Shown one piece after another: positions 1 through 7,492 of a stretch of 64,000 bases of DNA. Below the pieces are notes generated by a model, which ran no database searches, was not told the DNA's origin, and was given only the letters and a program-made list of their open reading frames with translations. Each line of letters begins with the position of its first letter. Position 1 is the first letter of the stretch. Source of the DNA: Rubrivivax sp. Its GTDB lineage: Bacteria; Pseudomonadota; Gammaproteobacteria; Burkholderiales; Burkholderiaceae. Both the position numbers and the translations under genes were made by a program. The stretch spans positions 1 through 64,000 of the forward strand of contig JAEUOZ010000058.1 of NCBI GenBank assembly GCA_016790225.1. The letters run 5' to 3'.

Positions 1-711
1 GGTTTCGCCGAATTGTGGCTCGCCCTGCGCGGCCCGGTGCTGATGGGGGCGGGCGACGCGGCGGCGGCGTTGCTGGCGCGCATCCCGCGCGGCATCGCGC
101 GGCTGGCGTTCGTCGCCCCCGAGATTCCCGCTTCCGCCGACAACGCGGCGCGCTGGCTGGGGCGGGCCCGCGTCTATACCGGCCATAGCTGCGCGATCCT
201 CGATCTTTCGGCCGGCGACGAAGCCGCCCTTCGCGCCGGCCTGCACCAGAAATGGCGCAACCGGCTGGCGACCGCCGAGCGCGGCGGATTGCGCGTGGAA
301 ACCGCCGCGCAAGGCAAGTGGATCGACTGGGTCGTCGAACGCTACGAGGACGTGCACGCCACGAAGGGCTTCGACGGGCCGTCGCGCGGCTTCGTTGCGC
401 AGATCGCCGGGCTGAAGGCGCCGCGCGCAACGCTTGCGGTCGTCGCCCTCGACGGCAACGAGCCGGTGGCGGGCGCCCTCTTCGTGCGCCACGGGCCCGA
501 CGCCAGCTACTACGTCGCCGCGACGACCGACGAAGGTCGCAAGCGCAACGCCGCCAACCTCGTGCTGTGGCGCGGGCTCACGGCACTGAAGGCGGCGGGC
601 GTGCGGAAAGTCGATCTCGGCACGGTCGACACCGACCGCAGCCCGGGCCTTGCGCGCTTCAAGCTGGGCACGGGGGCGGTCCCGCGCACGCTGGCGGGGA
701 CGTATCTATGA
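1..711 (+). CDS. FemAB/GNAT-like acyl- or aminoacyl-transferase, 5' end missing
   Basis: The reading frame is open from base 1, so the gene begins left of the window; at least 236 residues are visible. The stretch KWRNRLATAERGGLRVE followed by a conserved ERYEDVHATKGF segment resembles the FemAB-like half of the Acetyltransf_6 (BioF2-like) GNAT superfamily, whose members move acyl or aminoacyl groups onto cell-envelope or small-molecule amines. No signal peptide can be judged. Its TGA overlaps the ATG of the next small gene (ATGA at 708-711), so the two are probably co-translated. Family call is from motif memory; the substrate is unknown. Confidence 0.6.
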   Translation, partial: GFAELWLALRGPVLMGAGDAAAALLARIPRGIARLAFVAPEIPASADNAARWLGRARVYTGHSCAILDLSAGDEAALRAGLHQKWRNRLATAERGGLRVETAAQGKWIDWVVERYEDVHATKGFDGPSRGFVAQIAGLKAPRATLAVVALDGNEPVAGALFVRHGPDASYYVAATTDEGRKRNAANLVLWRGLTALKAAGVRKVDLGTVDTDRSPGLARFKLGTGAVPRTLAGTYL

Positions 712-902
712 GCGGGGAACCCGTGCAGGGAATGCGCATCCCCGCCCCGCGCCCCACCTGGCGGCTGGTGCCGCTGCTGGTGTGGCGCGTGGGCGTGCCG
801 CTCATCGCGGCCTTGGTGCTGCTCGACGTCGTCGTGTTCGCGGTGCTGAACGGGCTTTTCGGCGCCTGCTACGGCGCCTTCGCCTGGTTCGGCGCCTGCT
901 GA
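708..902 (+). CDS. Small single-span membrane protein, unknown
   Basis: This is a 64-residue frame starting at the ATG that overlaps the previous stop. It has a short polar N-terminus, one strongly hydrophobic segment (about residues 25-50, VPLIAALVLLDVVVFAVL) and an aromatic, Cys-containing tail in which FGAC occurs twice. No family is recognised. Its 3' end overlaps the end of thrS on the other strand by 34 bases. The translational coupling is the main reason to believe it is expressed; it may assist the transferase upstream. Confidence 0.45.
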   Translation: MSGEPVQGMRIPAPRPTWRLVPLLVWRVGVPLIAALVLLDVVVFAVLNGLFGACYGAFAWFGAC

Positions 903-2755
903 GGGGCCGGCGGGTCGACGATGTCGGCCCGCGTCTCGGTCTCGGCCCGGATGCGCGCGACCACGTCCTCGATCGCGAGCGTGCCCAGATCGCGGCCCGA
1001 ACGCAGGCGCACGGCGACCTTGCCGGCTTCCGCCTCCTTGTCGCCGATCACGAGCATGTAGGGGATCTGCTCGAGCTGGGCGTTGCGGATCTTCTTCTGC
1101 ATGCGCTCGGTCGAATCGTCGACGTCGACGCGGATCCCGCCGTCGGTCTGCGGCAGGTCCGACGCCATCAGGCGGCGGGCGACCTCGCGCGCGAAATCGA
1201 CGTGGCGGTCGGCGATGGGCACCATGCGGACCTGGATCGGCGACAGCCACGTCGGCAGGCGGCCGGCGTAGTTCTCGATCAGGATGCCGAGGAAGCGCTC
1301 GAACGAACCGAGGATCGCGCGATGCAGCATCACCGGACGGTGCTTGTTGCCGTCCTCGCCGATGAAGCTCGCGTCCAGTCGCTCGGGCAGCACGAAATCG
1401 ACCTGCAGCGTGCCGCACTGCCAGTCGCGGCCGATGGCGTCGCGCAGCACGAATTCCAGCTTCGGGCCATAGAAGGCGCCCTCGCCCGGATTGCGCACCG
1501 TCGCGAGACCGGCGGCCTCGGCACCCTTTTCAAGGGCCGTCTCCGCCTTGTCCCAGGTCTCGTCCGAACCTGCCCGTTGTTCGGGCCGGTCGGAGAACTT
1601 CACCACGAGATCGGTGAAGCCGAAATCCCCGTAGACGACGCGCAGCAGGTCGCAGAATTTCTGCGACTCCGCCGGCACCTGATCCTCGGTGCAGAAGATG
1701 TGCGCGTCGTCCTGCGTGAAGGCGCGCACGCGCATGATGCCGTGCAACGCGCCCGACGGCTCGTAGCGGTGGCAGGCGCCGAACTCGGCCATGCGCAGCG
1801 GCAGCTCGCGATAGCTGCGCTGGCCCTGCCGGAAGATCTGCACGGCACCCGGGCAGTTCATCGGCTTGATGGCGTAGAGGCGGTCTTCCTCCTCGCCCTC
1901 CTTTCCGGGCCTGGCGACGAACATCGCGTCGCGATAGTTCGCCCAGTGGCCCGACTTCTCCCAGAACACGCGATCGACGAGCTGGGGCGTCTTGACCTCG
2001 ACATAGCCGTCGGCTTCCAGACGCGAACGCATGTAGCGTTCGACCGTGCGGAACAGCGTCCAGCCCTTCGGATGCCAGAAGACCGTGCCCGGCGCTTCTT
2101 CCTGCAGGTGGAACAGGCCCATCGCGGCCCCGAGCTTGCGGTGGTCGCGCTTCTCGGCTTCCTCGACGCGGTGCAGATACGCCTTGAGGTCGGCCTCGTT
2201 CGCCCAGCACGTGCCGTAGACGCGCGTCAGCTGCGGATTGCGCGAGTCGCCACGCCAATAGGCGCCCGCAAGCTTCGTCAGCTTGAAGGCACCGACCTGG
2301 CCCGTGTGCTCCACATGCGGGCCGCGGCAAAGGTCCGTGAAATCGCCGAGCGTGTAGAACGACACGCTGGAAACGCCCGATGCGCCCGCCTCGACGAGGT
2401 TGGGGTCTTCGAGGCCCTTGGCGGCCGTCGAGCCGCGCGTGGCGAGCAGGCCGAGGAGTTCGACCTTGTAGCTCTGGCCCGTCTTCTCCATGAACGACAC
2501 GGCCTCGGCGATCGGCACTTCGGTGCGCACGAGCGGCAGCTTGCGCTCGCGGATCTTGCGCATCTCGGCTTCGATCTTGGGCAGGTCCTCGGTCGTCAGC
2601 GGAACCGGCGTCTCGATGTCGTAGTAGAAGCCCGTGTCGGTCGCCGGGCCCACGCCCAGCTTCGCTTCGGGGAAGAGCTTCAGTACGGCGGCCGCGAGCA
2701 CGTGCGAGCACGAATGCCGCATGCGGTCGAGGTCGGGGGCCGGTTTCGCGTCCAT
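869..2755 (-). CDS. thrS: Threonyl-tRNA synthetase lacking the TGS domain
   Basis: Class II synthetase (628 aa) that charges tRNA-Thr with threonine. The protein opens almost directly into the editing domain: the HxxxH pair is H14/H18 (RHSCSH) and the TDLCRGPHV editing motif follows. In the catalytic core the zinc ligands of the family are visible as MNCPG, FTQDDAHIFC and MLHRAILGS, and the anticodon-binding domain closes the protein. The N-terminal TGS domain of about 60 residues found in E. coli ThrRS is absent, and no upstream in-frame extension exists. Such shortened enzymes are known from some other phyla (from memory). It is divergent from the rRNA methyltransferase gene. Confidence 0.95.
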   Translation of the reverse strand: MDAKPAPDLDRMRHSCSHVLAAAVLKLFPEAKLGVGPATDTGFYYDIETPVPLTTEDLPKIEAEMRKIRERKLPLVRTEVPIAEAVSFMEKTGQSYKVELLGLLATRGSTAAKGLEDPNLVEAGASGVSSVSFYTLGDFTDLCRGPHVEHTGQVGAFKLTKLAGAYWRGDSRNPQLTRVYGTCWANEADLKAYLHRVEEAEKRDHRKLGAAMGLFHLQEEAPGTVFWHPKGWTLFRTVERYMRSRLEADGYVEVKTPQLVDRVFWEKSGHWANYRDAMFVARPGKEGEEEDRLYAIKPMNCPGAVQIFRQGQRSYRELPLRMAEFGACHRYEPSGALHGIMRVRAFTQDDAHIFCTEDQVPAESQKFCDLLRVVYGDFGFTDLVVKFSDRPEQRAGSDETWDKAETALEKGAEAAGLATVRNPGEGAFYGPKLEFVLRDAIGRDWQCGTLQVDFVLPERLDASFIGEDGNKHRPVMLHRAILGSFERFLGILIENYAGRLPTWLSPIQVRMVPIADRHVDFAREVARRLMASDLPQTDGGIRVDVDDSTERMQKKIRNAQLEQIPYMLVIGDKEAEAGKVAVRLRSGRDLGTLAIEDVVARIRAETETRADIVDPPAPQQAPNQAKAP

Positions 2756-2880
2756 AATCGTCGTTCCGTCGGTTCAGGCACCGGTCGGCGCCAAGGGGAC
2801 GCGAAAGTACGGCGATCCCTGCTGCAATGCAACGACAGGCCCATGGCGCCGGGGCGCCGATCCGGGGTAAGCACGGTCCC

Positions 2881-3753
2881 ATGAACCGCCCGCCTCCGCA
2901 CCGGCCCAAGCGCCCCGGCCGCCGCCCTTCCCGTCCCGACCGCACCGAGCGCCGGCCCGACCAGCCGAACCGCGACGATCCGCGCGCGCACGAAGGCCGC
3001 CACCGGCGCGACATCCTGCGCATCGCCGGCCTGCCGGCGGTCGAAGCGCTGTTCGCGCGTTCGCCGGAAAGCGTCGAACGCCTGATCGTCGCCCCCGAGA
3101 TGGCGCAGGCCGCCACCGCCCTGCTGCGCGAAGCCAGCACACGCAACATCGCGCACCGCATCGTGCCCGGCGAAGCGCTCGCCAAGATCGCGGGCACGCC
3201 TTTGACCGGCGGCATCGTCGCGGAAACCAGCCCGCGCCCCGCCAAACCCTTCGACGTGGGCGAGGCGCGCGTGTGGGCCTCGCGCTGGCAGCCGCTGATC
3301 GTGCTCGACGGGATCGGCAACCCGCACAATCTGGGCGCCATCGCGCGCACGGCGGCGTTCTTCGGCCTCACGCATCTCGCCATCACCGACCATCCGGGGC
3401 AGGCCGCGCCGTCGGAGGCGGCCTATCGCGTGTCCGAAGGCGGGCTCGTGTGGCTCGACGTGTTCCGCATCCACCGGCTGCCCGACGTGCTGCGCAAGCT
3501 CGGCATGTTCTACACGGTCGTGGGCACGGCCATCGGTACGGGCGTGCAGATGCCCATGCAGAAGCTGGCGACGGGGCCCAAGCCCATCTGCCTCGTGCTG
3601 GGCAACGAGGAGGTGGGCCTCGCCCCGGCCACGCTTGCGGTGTGCGAACATGTCGTCACGCTGCCGGGCACGGGCAAGATCCAGTCGCTCAACGTCGCGG
3701 CGACGGCGGCGATCCTGATACACGCGATCACGGGCGGATTCCGGCCGAAGTGA
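2881..3753 (+). CDS. rlmB: TrmH/SpoU-family RNA 2'-O-methyltransferase, RlmB-like
   Basis: SPOUT methyltransferase that transfers a methyl group from AdoMet to a ribose 2'-OH; RlmB acts on G2251 of 23S rRNA. The 290-residue product has a basic, Pro/Arg-rich N-terminal extension of about 40 residues, then the substrate-binding domain, then the three SpoU motifs: LDGIGNPHNLGAIARTA, LVLGNEEVGL and LPGTGKIQSLNVAATAA. The ATG at 2881 is preferred over one 54 bases upstream, which would add an unlikely leader. Assignment to RlmB rather than another TrmH homologue rests on length and order only. The next gene overlaps its stop (GTGA). Confidence 0.85.
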   Translation: MNRPPPHRPKRPGRRPSRPDRTERRPDQPNRDDPRAHEGRHRRDILRIAGLPAVEALFARSPESVERLIVAPEMAQAATALLREASTRNIAHRIVPGEALAKIAGTPLTGGIVAETSPRPAKPFDVGEARVWASRWQPLIVLDGIGNPHNLGAIARTAAFFGLTHLAITDHPGQAAPSEAAYRVSEGGLVWLDVFRIHRLPDVLRKLGMFYTVVGTAIGTGVQMPMQKLATGPKPICLVLGNEEVGLAPATLAVCEHVVTLPGTGKIQSLNVAATAAILIHAITGGFRPK

Positions 3754-4460
3754 AGTTCCGCATCGCCGCCGCCCTCCTCGCGTTCGCGTTCCCCGCCGCC
3801 GCGGACGTGCGCCCGTGCGAAATCCTCGCCGCCGCGATCCGCGCGGATTTCGGGACCGACGCCGATCTCGACCGCGTCCATGCGCGCCTTGCCGACGGAC
3901 CGGCGTGGCGCGGCGAAGGCGCGTCGGTTTCGCCCGCCGGGCAGGTGCGCGCCGCGACGGTCGGGCGCGCGCGCTATCGCGCGGTCTTCGCGGCCCCCGC
4001 AAGCGAGGCCGGCCATGCCCCGGCCACCACGCGGCACATCGAGCTTCGCCGCACGGACGCGCCGTCGCGAATCGTGTGCCGGCTGCGGCTGGTGGGCGAA
4101 AGCACGGGAAAGATCGCCGATATGCGGCCGGCCGACGCCGCCGCCGAATTCGCACGGCGTGCGCCGATGGCGGCACTCGAACCCGTACTGGCGCGCCTCG
4201 CGCGGACGGTTCTCGCGGCCCCGGGAACCGATCTTGCCGCCCTCGTCGGCGAGAGTGCGGAAACGGCACCCGACGGCGCCATCGTCTTCCCGGCCGGCGG
4301 GGCGCGCTTCGCGCTGACGCTCGTCCCCGTCGAGGGCGGCGACGGCGAGGTGCAGGCCACGCTCGCCCGCCTGATGCCCGAACTGGGCAATCGCGGCCGG
4401 CCGCTGGGCACGTTCCGCTACGCGGTCGCCACGAGGCTTGCGCAGATCGACGTCGAGTGA
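3750..4460 (+). CDS. Secreted periplasmic protein, unknown
   Basis: The GTG start overlaps the previous stop codon (GTGA), giving a 236-residue product with a clear signal peptide (KFRIAAALLAFAFPAAA, likely cleaved before DVRP). The mature part has two Cys (DVRPCEIL and RIVCRLRL) that could form a disulfide. No family is recognised. Coupling to the RNA methyltransferase is positional only and says little about function. Confidence 0.65.
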   Translation: MKFRIAAALLAFAFPAAADVRPCEILAAAIRADFGTDADLDRVHARLADGPAWRGEGASVSPAGQVRAATVGRARYRAVFAAPASEAGHAPATTRHIELRRTDAPSRIVCRLRLVGESTGKIADMRPADAAAEFARRAPMAALEPVLARLARTVLAAPGTDLAALVGESAETAPDGAIVFPAGGARFALTLVPVEGGDGEVQATLARLMPELGNRGRPLGTFRYAVATRLAQIDVE

Positions 4461-4532
4461 CGGTGCGGCTTTTCCCCGGCGCCGGGATCGGCTAGGTTTG
4501 CGCGGACTTCAATCCATGCGGAAACGGACAGC

Positions 4533-4871
4533 ATGACCGACGGCAAACCGGACGAGAAACGACGCCAGACGCGATTCGGGGTGCTTCGCGGCACCCTGCT
4601 GGTCGACGGCGAGGGCTACGAGATCGTCGACTGGAGCCGCAACGGCTGGCGCGCACGCGCGGCCAAGGCATGGTCGCCGCCCGGCACGCCGTTCGACATC
4701 GTGCTCGGCATCCGGTCGGAAAAGGGTTCGGTCGAGGTGCGCGGGCGCGGCACGATCGTGCGCACGACCGACGGCCACGTCGCCGGAACATGGGACCTGC
4801 GCACGCCGGCCGACAAGGAAGTCGAAGCGCTGCTGACGATCTTCCTCGAGGGCGGGCGCGTCGAGTTCTAG
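4533..4871 (+). CDS. PilZ-domain protein, predicted c-di-GMP binder
   Basis: Small 112-residue protein that is essentially one PilZ domain. The N-terminal RxxxR-type motif is KRRQTRFG and the second PilZ motif is DWSRNG (D/NxSxxG pattern), the two elements that bind cyclic di-GMP in this family. No partner domain is present, so it would act as a stand-alone effector or adaptor. It ends 4 bases inside the end of the facing LysR-type gene. The target process (motility, polysaccharide) cannot be told from the neighbours. Confidence 0.8.
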   Translation: MTDGKPDEKRRQTRFGVLRGTLLVDGEGYEIVDWSRNGWRARAAKAWSPPGTPFDIVLGIRSEKGSVEVRGRGTIVRTTDGHVAGTWDLRTPADKEVEALLTIFLEGGRVEF

Positions 4872-5782
4872 GCGGCCGCTTCGCCCTTCGCCTCGGCGCG
4901 CAGCCAGTCGCAGAACAGCGACACCTTGCGCAGCGAGAGCTTGGCCTCCGGGCAGACGATGAAATAGGCGAAATCGACCGAGACGGCGCTGCCGAAGGGT
5001 TTCACCAGCCGTCCGGCCGCAAGGTCGGCCGCGGCCAGCAGCGACTTGCCCAGCGCCACGCCCCTGCCCAGCACCGCCGCCTCGACCACCAGACTCGACT
5101 GGTTGAACTTGGGCCCGCGCGTGCCGTCGACGTCGGAAACGCCGGCCGCCTTCAGCCACATCGGCCAGGTCGGGCACGACGGATCGTCGTCCGGGCTGTC
5201 GTCGTGCAGCAGCGTCTGGTGCTTCAGCGCCTCGGGCGTGTCGAGCCTGTTCGCACCCTTCAGCAGCTCGGGGCTGCACACGGGGAAGACCGCCTCGTCG
5301 AGCAGGCGTTCGACATGCAGGTCGGGATAGCGCCCGGCCCCGTAGCGGATCGCGAGGTCGACGCCGTCGGCATGGAAATCGGCCAGCGCCATCGACGCGG
5401 CGACGCGCACGTCGATCTCGGGATATTTCGACTGGAACCGGTCGAGGCGCGGCAGCAGCCACTTGGCCGCGAACGAGGGCGCCACGCTGATCGTCAGCAC
5501 GCCGGCGTCGCCCAGATTGTCGATCTCCTCGATCGCGGCGGCGAGCTGTTCGAAGGCCCCCCTGATGCCCGGCAGGATCGCCTGCCCGGCGTCGGTCAGC
5601 AGCAGGTTGCCCTTGTTGCGCTGGAACAGCGGCAGGCCGAGATGGTCCTCGATCGTCTTGATCTGGTGGCTGACGGCGGCCGGCGTGACCGACAGCTCGT
5701 CGGCCGCCTTCGTCACGGAAAGGTGGCGGGCGACGGTCTCGAAGACGCGCAGCGAGTTGAGGGGCGGAAGGCGACGACGCAT
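4868..5782 (-). CDS. LysR-family transcriptional regulator, GcvA-like
   Basis: Classic LysR architecture in 304 residues: a winged helix-turn-helix at about residues 8-65 (LNSLRVFETVARHLSVTKAA, followed by TPAAVSHQIKTIEDHLG) and a periplasmic-binding-like effector domain from about residue 90. The N-terminal LPPLNSLRVFE signature is typical of the GcvA/AmpR branch. It lies downstream of, and on the same strand as, the methionine synthase-like gene, with a 98-base spacer, so the two might be linked. The inducer is unknown. Confidence 0.9.
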   Translation of the reverse strand: MRRRLPPLNSLRVFETVARHLSVTKAADELSVTPAAVSHQIKTIEDHLGLPLFQRNKGNLLLTDAGQAILPGIRGAFEQLAAAIEEIDNLGDAGVLTISVAPSFAAKWLLPRLDRFQSKYPEIDVRVAASMALADFHADGVDLAIRYGAGRYPDLHVERLLDEAVFPVCSPELLKGANRLDTPEALKHQTLLHDDSPDDDPSCPTWPMWLKAAGVSDVDGTRGPKFNQSSLVVEAAVLGRGVALGKSLLAAADLAAGRLVKPFGSAVSVDFAYFIVCPEAKLSLRKVSLFCDWLRAEAKGEAAA

Positions 5783-5880
5783 GGCGGGAACCTAGTCGTT
5801 TTAAGCGCCCCGGCAATCGCTAGAAATTCTCGGGGCGTCTTCAAGATTTTCTCAACCCCGCCGCGGCGGCGAAAACCGTT

Positions 5881-6897
5881 CTAAAGCGACTTGCGCACCA
5901 GGGCGGCCCCGGCGCTGAGCGCCGAGAGCTTGGCGTAGGCAAGATCGCGCGCCATCGGCGCCATGCCGCAGTTCGTGCACGGGAACATCTTCGCCGGGTC
6001 GACGTACTTCATCGCGCGCCGGATCGTCGCGGCGACTTCCTCGGGCGTCTCGGCCTTCTCGCTCGCCACGTCGATGCAGCCGACGAGCACGTCCTTGCCC
6101 TTGAGCAGGCCGATGAACTCGATCGGCACCTTGGAATTGGCGACTTCGAGGCTGACCTGATCGATCCGGCTTTTCGCGAGAGCCGGGAAGATGCGCTCGT
6201 ACTGGCGCCATTCGGCACCCAGCGTCTTTTTCCAGTCGATGTTGGCCTGGATGCCGTAGCCGTAGCAGACATGCACGGCCGTCGTGCATTTCAGGCCCTC
6301 GGCCGCGCGCAGCAGGGCGGGAATGCCCCAGTCGAGCACTTCGTCGGTAAAGACGTTGAAGGCCGGCTCGTCGAACTGGATCGTGTCGATGCCGATGGCG
6401 GCAAGCTCGCGCGCCTCTTCGTTCAGCAGTTCGGCGAACGCCATCGCCATCTTGACGCGGTCGCCGTAGAAGCGGTCGGCGATCGTGTCGACGATCGTCA
6501 TCGGCCCGGGCAGCGTGAACTTGACCTTGCCGTCGGCGGCCGCGCGCGCCGCACGCGCTTCCATCGAATGGACGGGGCCCTTGCGCTTGAGCGCACCGAT
6601 CACCTGCGGGACCTGCGCGTCGTAGCGGTTGTTGCGGATCCCCATCGTCACCTTGTTCTCGAAATCGATGCCGGTGACGCCGGCGAGGAAGCCGTGGACG
6701 AAATGCTGGCGGGCCTGCTCGCCGTCGCTGGGGATGTCGATGCCGGCCTGACGCTGCAGGCGCACGGCCAGCGTCGTGGCGTCGGCCTGCGCTTCGGCCA
6801 GCGCCGCCCCGGTCTGGCGCCACGGCGCCCAGAGCTGCTGGGGGGCGGCCAGCCATGCGGGTTTCGGCAGGCTGCCGGCGACGGTCGTCTGGAGCAT
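5881..6897 (-). CDS. Short MetE-core methionine synthase, MesD-like
   Basis: Product of 338 residues corresponding only to the catalytic C-terminal half of cobalamin-independent methionine synthase (COG0620). It transfers a methyl group to homocysteine at a zinc site. The expected ligands are visible: H and C in HVCYGYG, E in VSLEVANS and C in PCTNCGMAP. The start AGSLPKP and the FDEPAFNVF and WGIPALLRAAEGLKC blocks resemble the MesD group of folate-independent enzymes, which elsewhere work with MesX (DUF1852). No MesX gene lies within this window. The ATG at 6897 was chosen because upstream sequence in frame is not protein-like and this start matches the family N-terminus. Confidence 0.8.
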   Translation of the reverse strand: MLQTTVAGSLPKPAWLAAPQQLWAPWRQTGAALAEAQADATTLAVRLQRQAGIDIPSDGEQARQHFVHGFLAGVTGIDFENKVTMGIRNNRYDAQVPQVIGALKRKGPVHSMEARAARAAADGKVKFTLPGPMTIVDTIADRFYGDRVKMAMAFAELLNEEARELAAIGIDTIQFDEPAFNVFTDEVLDWGIPALLRAAEGLKCTTAVHVCYGYGIQANIDWKKTLGAEWRQYERIFPALAKSRIDQVSLEVANSKVPIEFIGLLKGKDVLVGCIDVASEKAETPEEVAATIRRAMKYVDPAKMFPCTNCGMAPMARDLAYAKLSALSAGAALVRKSL

Positions 6898-6923
6898 CTG
6901 GAAACCCTCGGAGCGGGGAAAGC

Positions 6924-7223
6924 TCAGTTCTTGCTGGCGGTCGGTTCGTTGGCGCAGTTCGTGACCATCGCCGTCGTGCGCACCTGGTTGGTGCCCGGCT
7001 CCATCACGTATTCCTTCGACATCCGGCAGCGCAGCGTCATCGGCTCGGTGCTGACGAGCGCGGGCACGGCGACGGCCACGCCGTTGACCATGGTCGACGC
7101 GCTGTCGATCAGCTCGGGATAGCGCGTCACGACATAGCCTATCGCGCCCATGATGGTGCAGAACACCACCGTGGTCAGCAGCAGGTTGAGGATGACTTTG
7201 CTCTCGGACTGGTCCATGTCCAT
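6924..7223 (-). CDS. Small membrane-anchored protein, unknown
   Basis: A 99-residue frame with one membrane segment near the N-terminus (VILNLLLTTVVFCTIMGAIG) and an exported-looking C-terminal part with two Cys (LRCRMS, TNCANE). There are two in-frame ATGs, at 7223 and 7217; neither has a strong ribosome site. It ends 26 bases upstream of the methionine synthase-like gene on the same strand, so the two may be co-transcribed. No family recognised. Confidence 0.5.
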   Translation of the reverse strand: MDMDQSESKVILNLLLTTVVFCTIMGAIGYVVTRYPELIDSASTMVNGVAVAVPALVSTEPMTLRCRMSKEYVMEPGTNQVRTTAMVTNCANEPTASKN

Positions 7224-7492
7224 GATAATAGGGTGGAAATGCCGGTTTTTCAATGGATAGCGGCCGATCCGGAGGGCAAATGACGCAGGCGGCGGCAGGT
7301 ATTCTCGAGGGCGGCTGCACCTGCCGGTGGTGCCGGTGCCGGACCGGCAGCGCCTTGCCAAGCGGCCGAGCCGTGACCTAGCCTGTCTTCCGGCGGCGGT
7401 CCCCCAACGGGACGGGCCGGGCCGGAGCATCCGAAACAGGAGCCCGGATCAACGAGGCGGCCGGTCGGCCGCCGGCGGGAGGTACGTGCGCG
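7224..7492 (+). other. Divergent intergenic region with a hairpin
   Basis: This 269-base spacer separates the small membrane gene from the ferredoxin oxidoreductase operon and should hold promoters in both directions. CTGCCGGT at 7321-7328 is perfectly complementary to ACCGGCAG at 7343-7350, with a GC-rich 14-base loop. A good ribosome site (GGGAGG) stands before the GTG at 7493. No confident -35/-10 pair and no ORF are seen. Confidence 0.35.
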
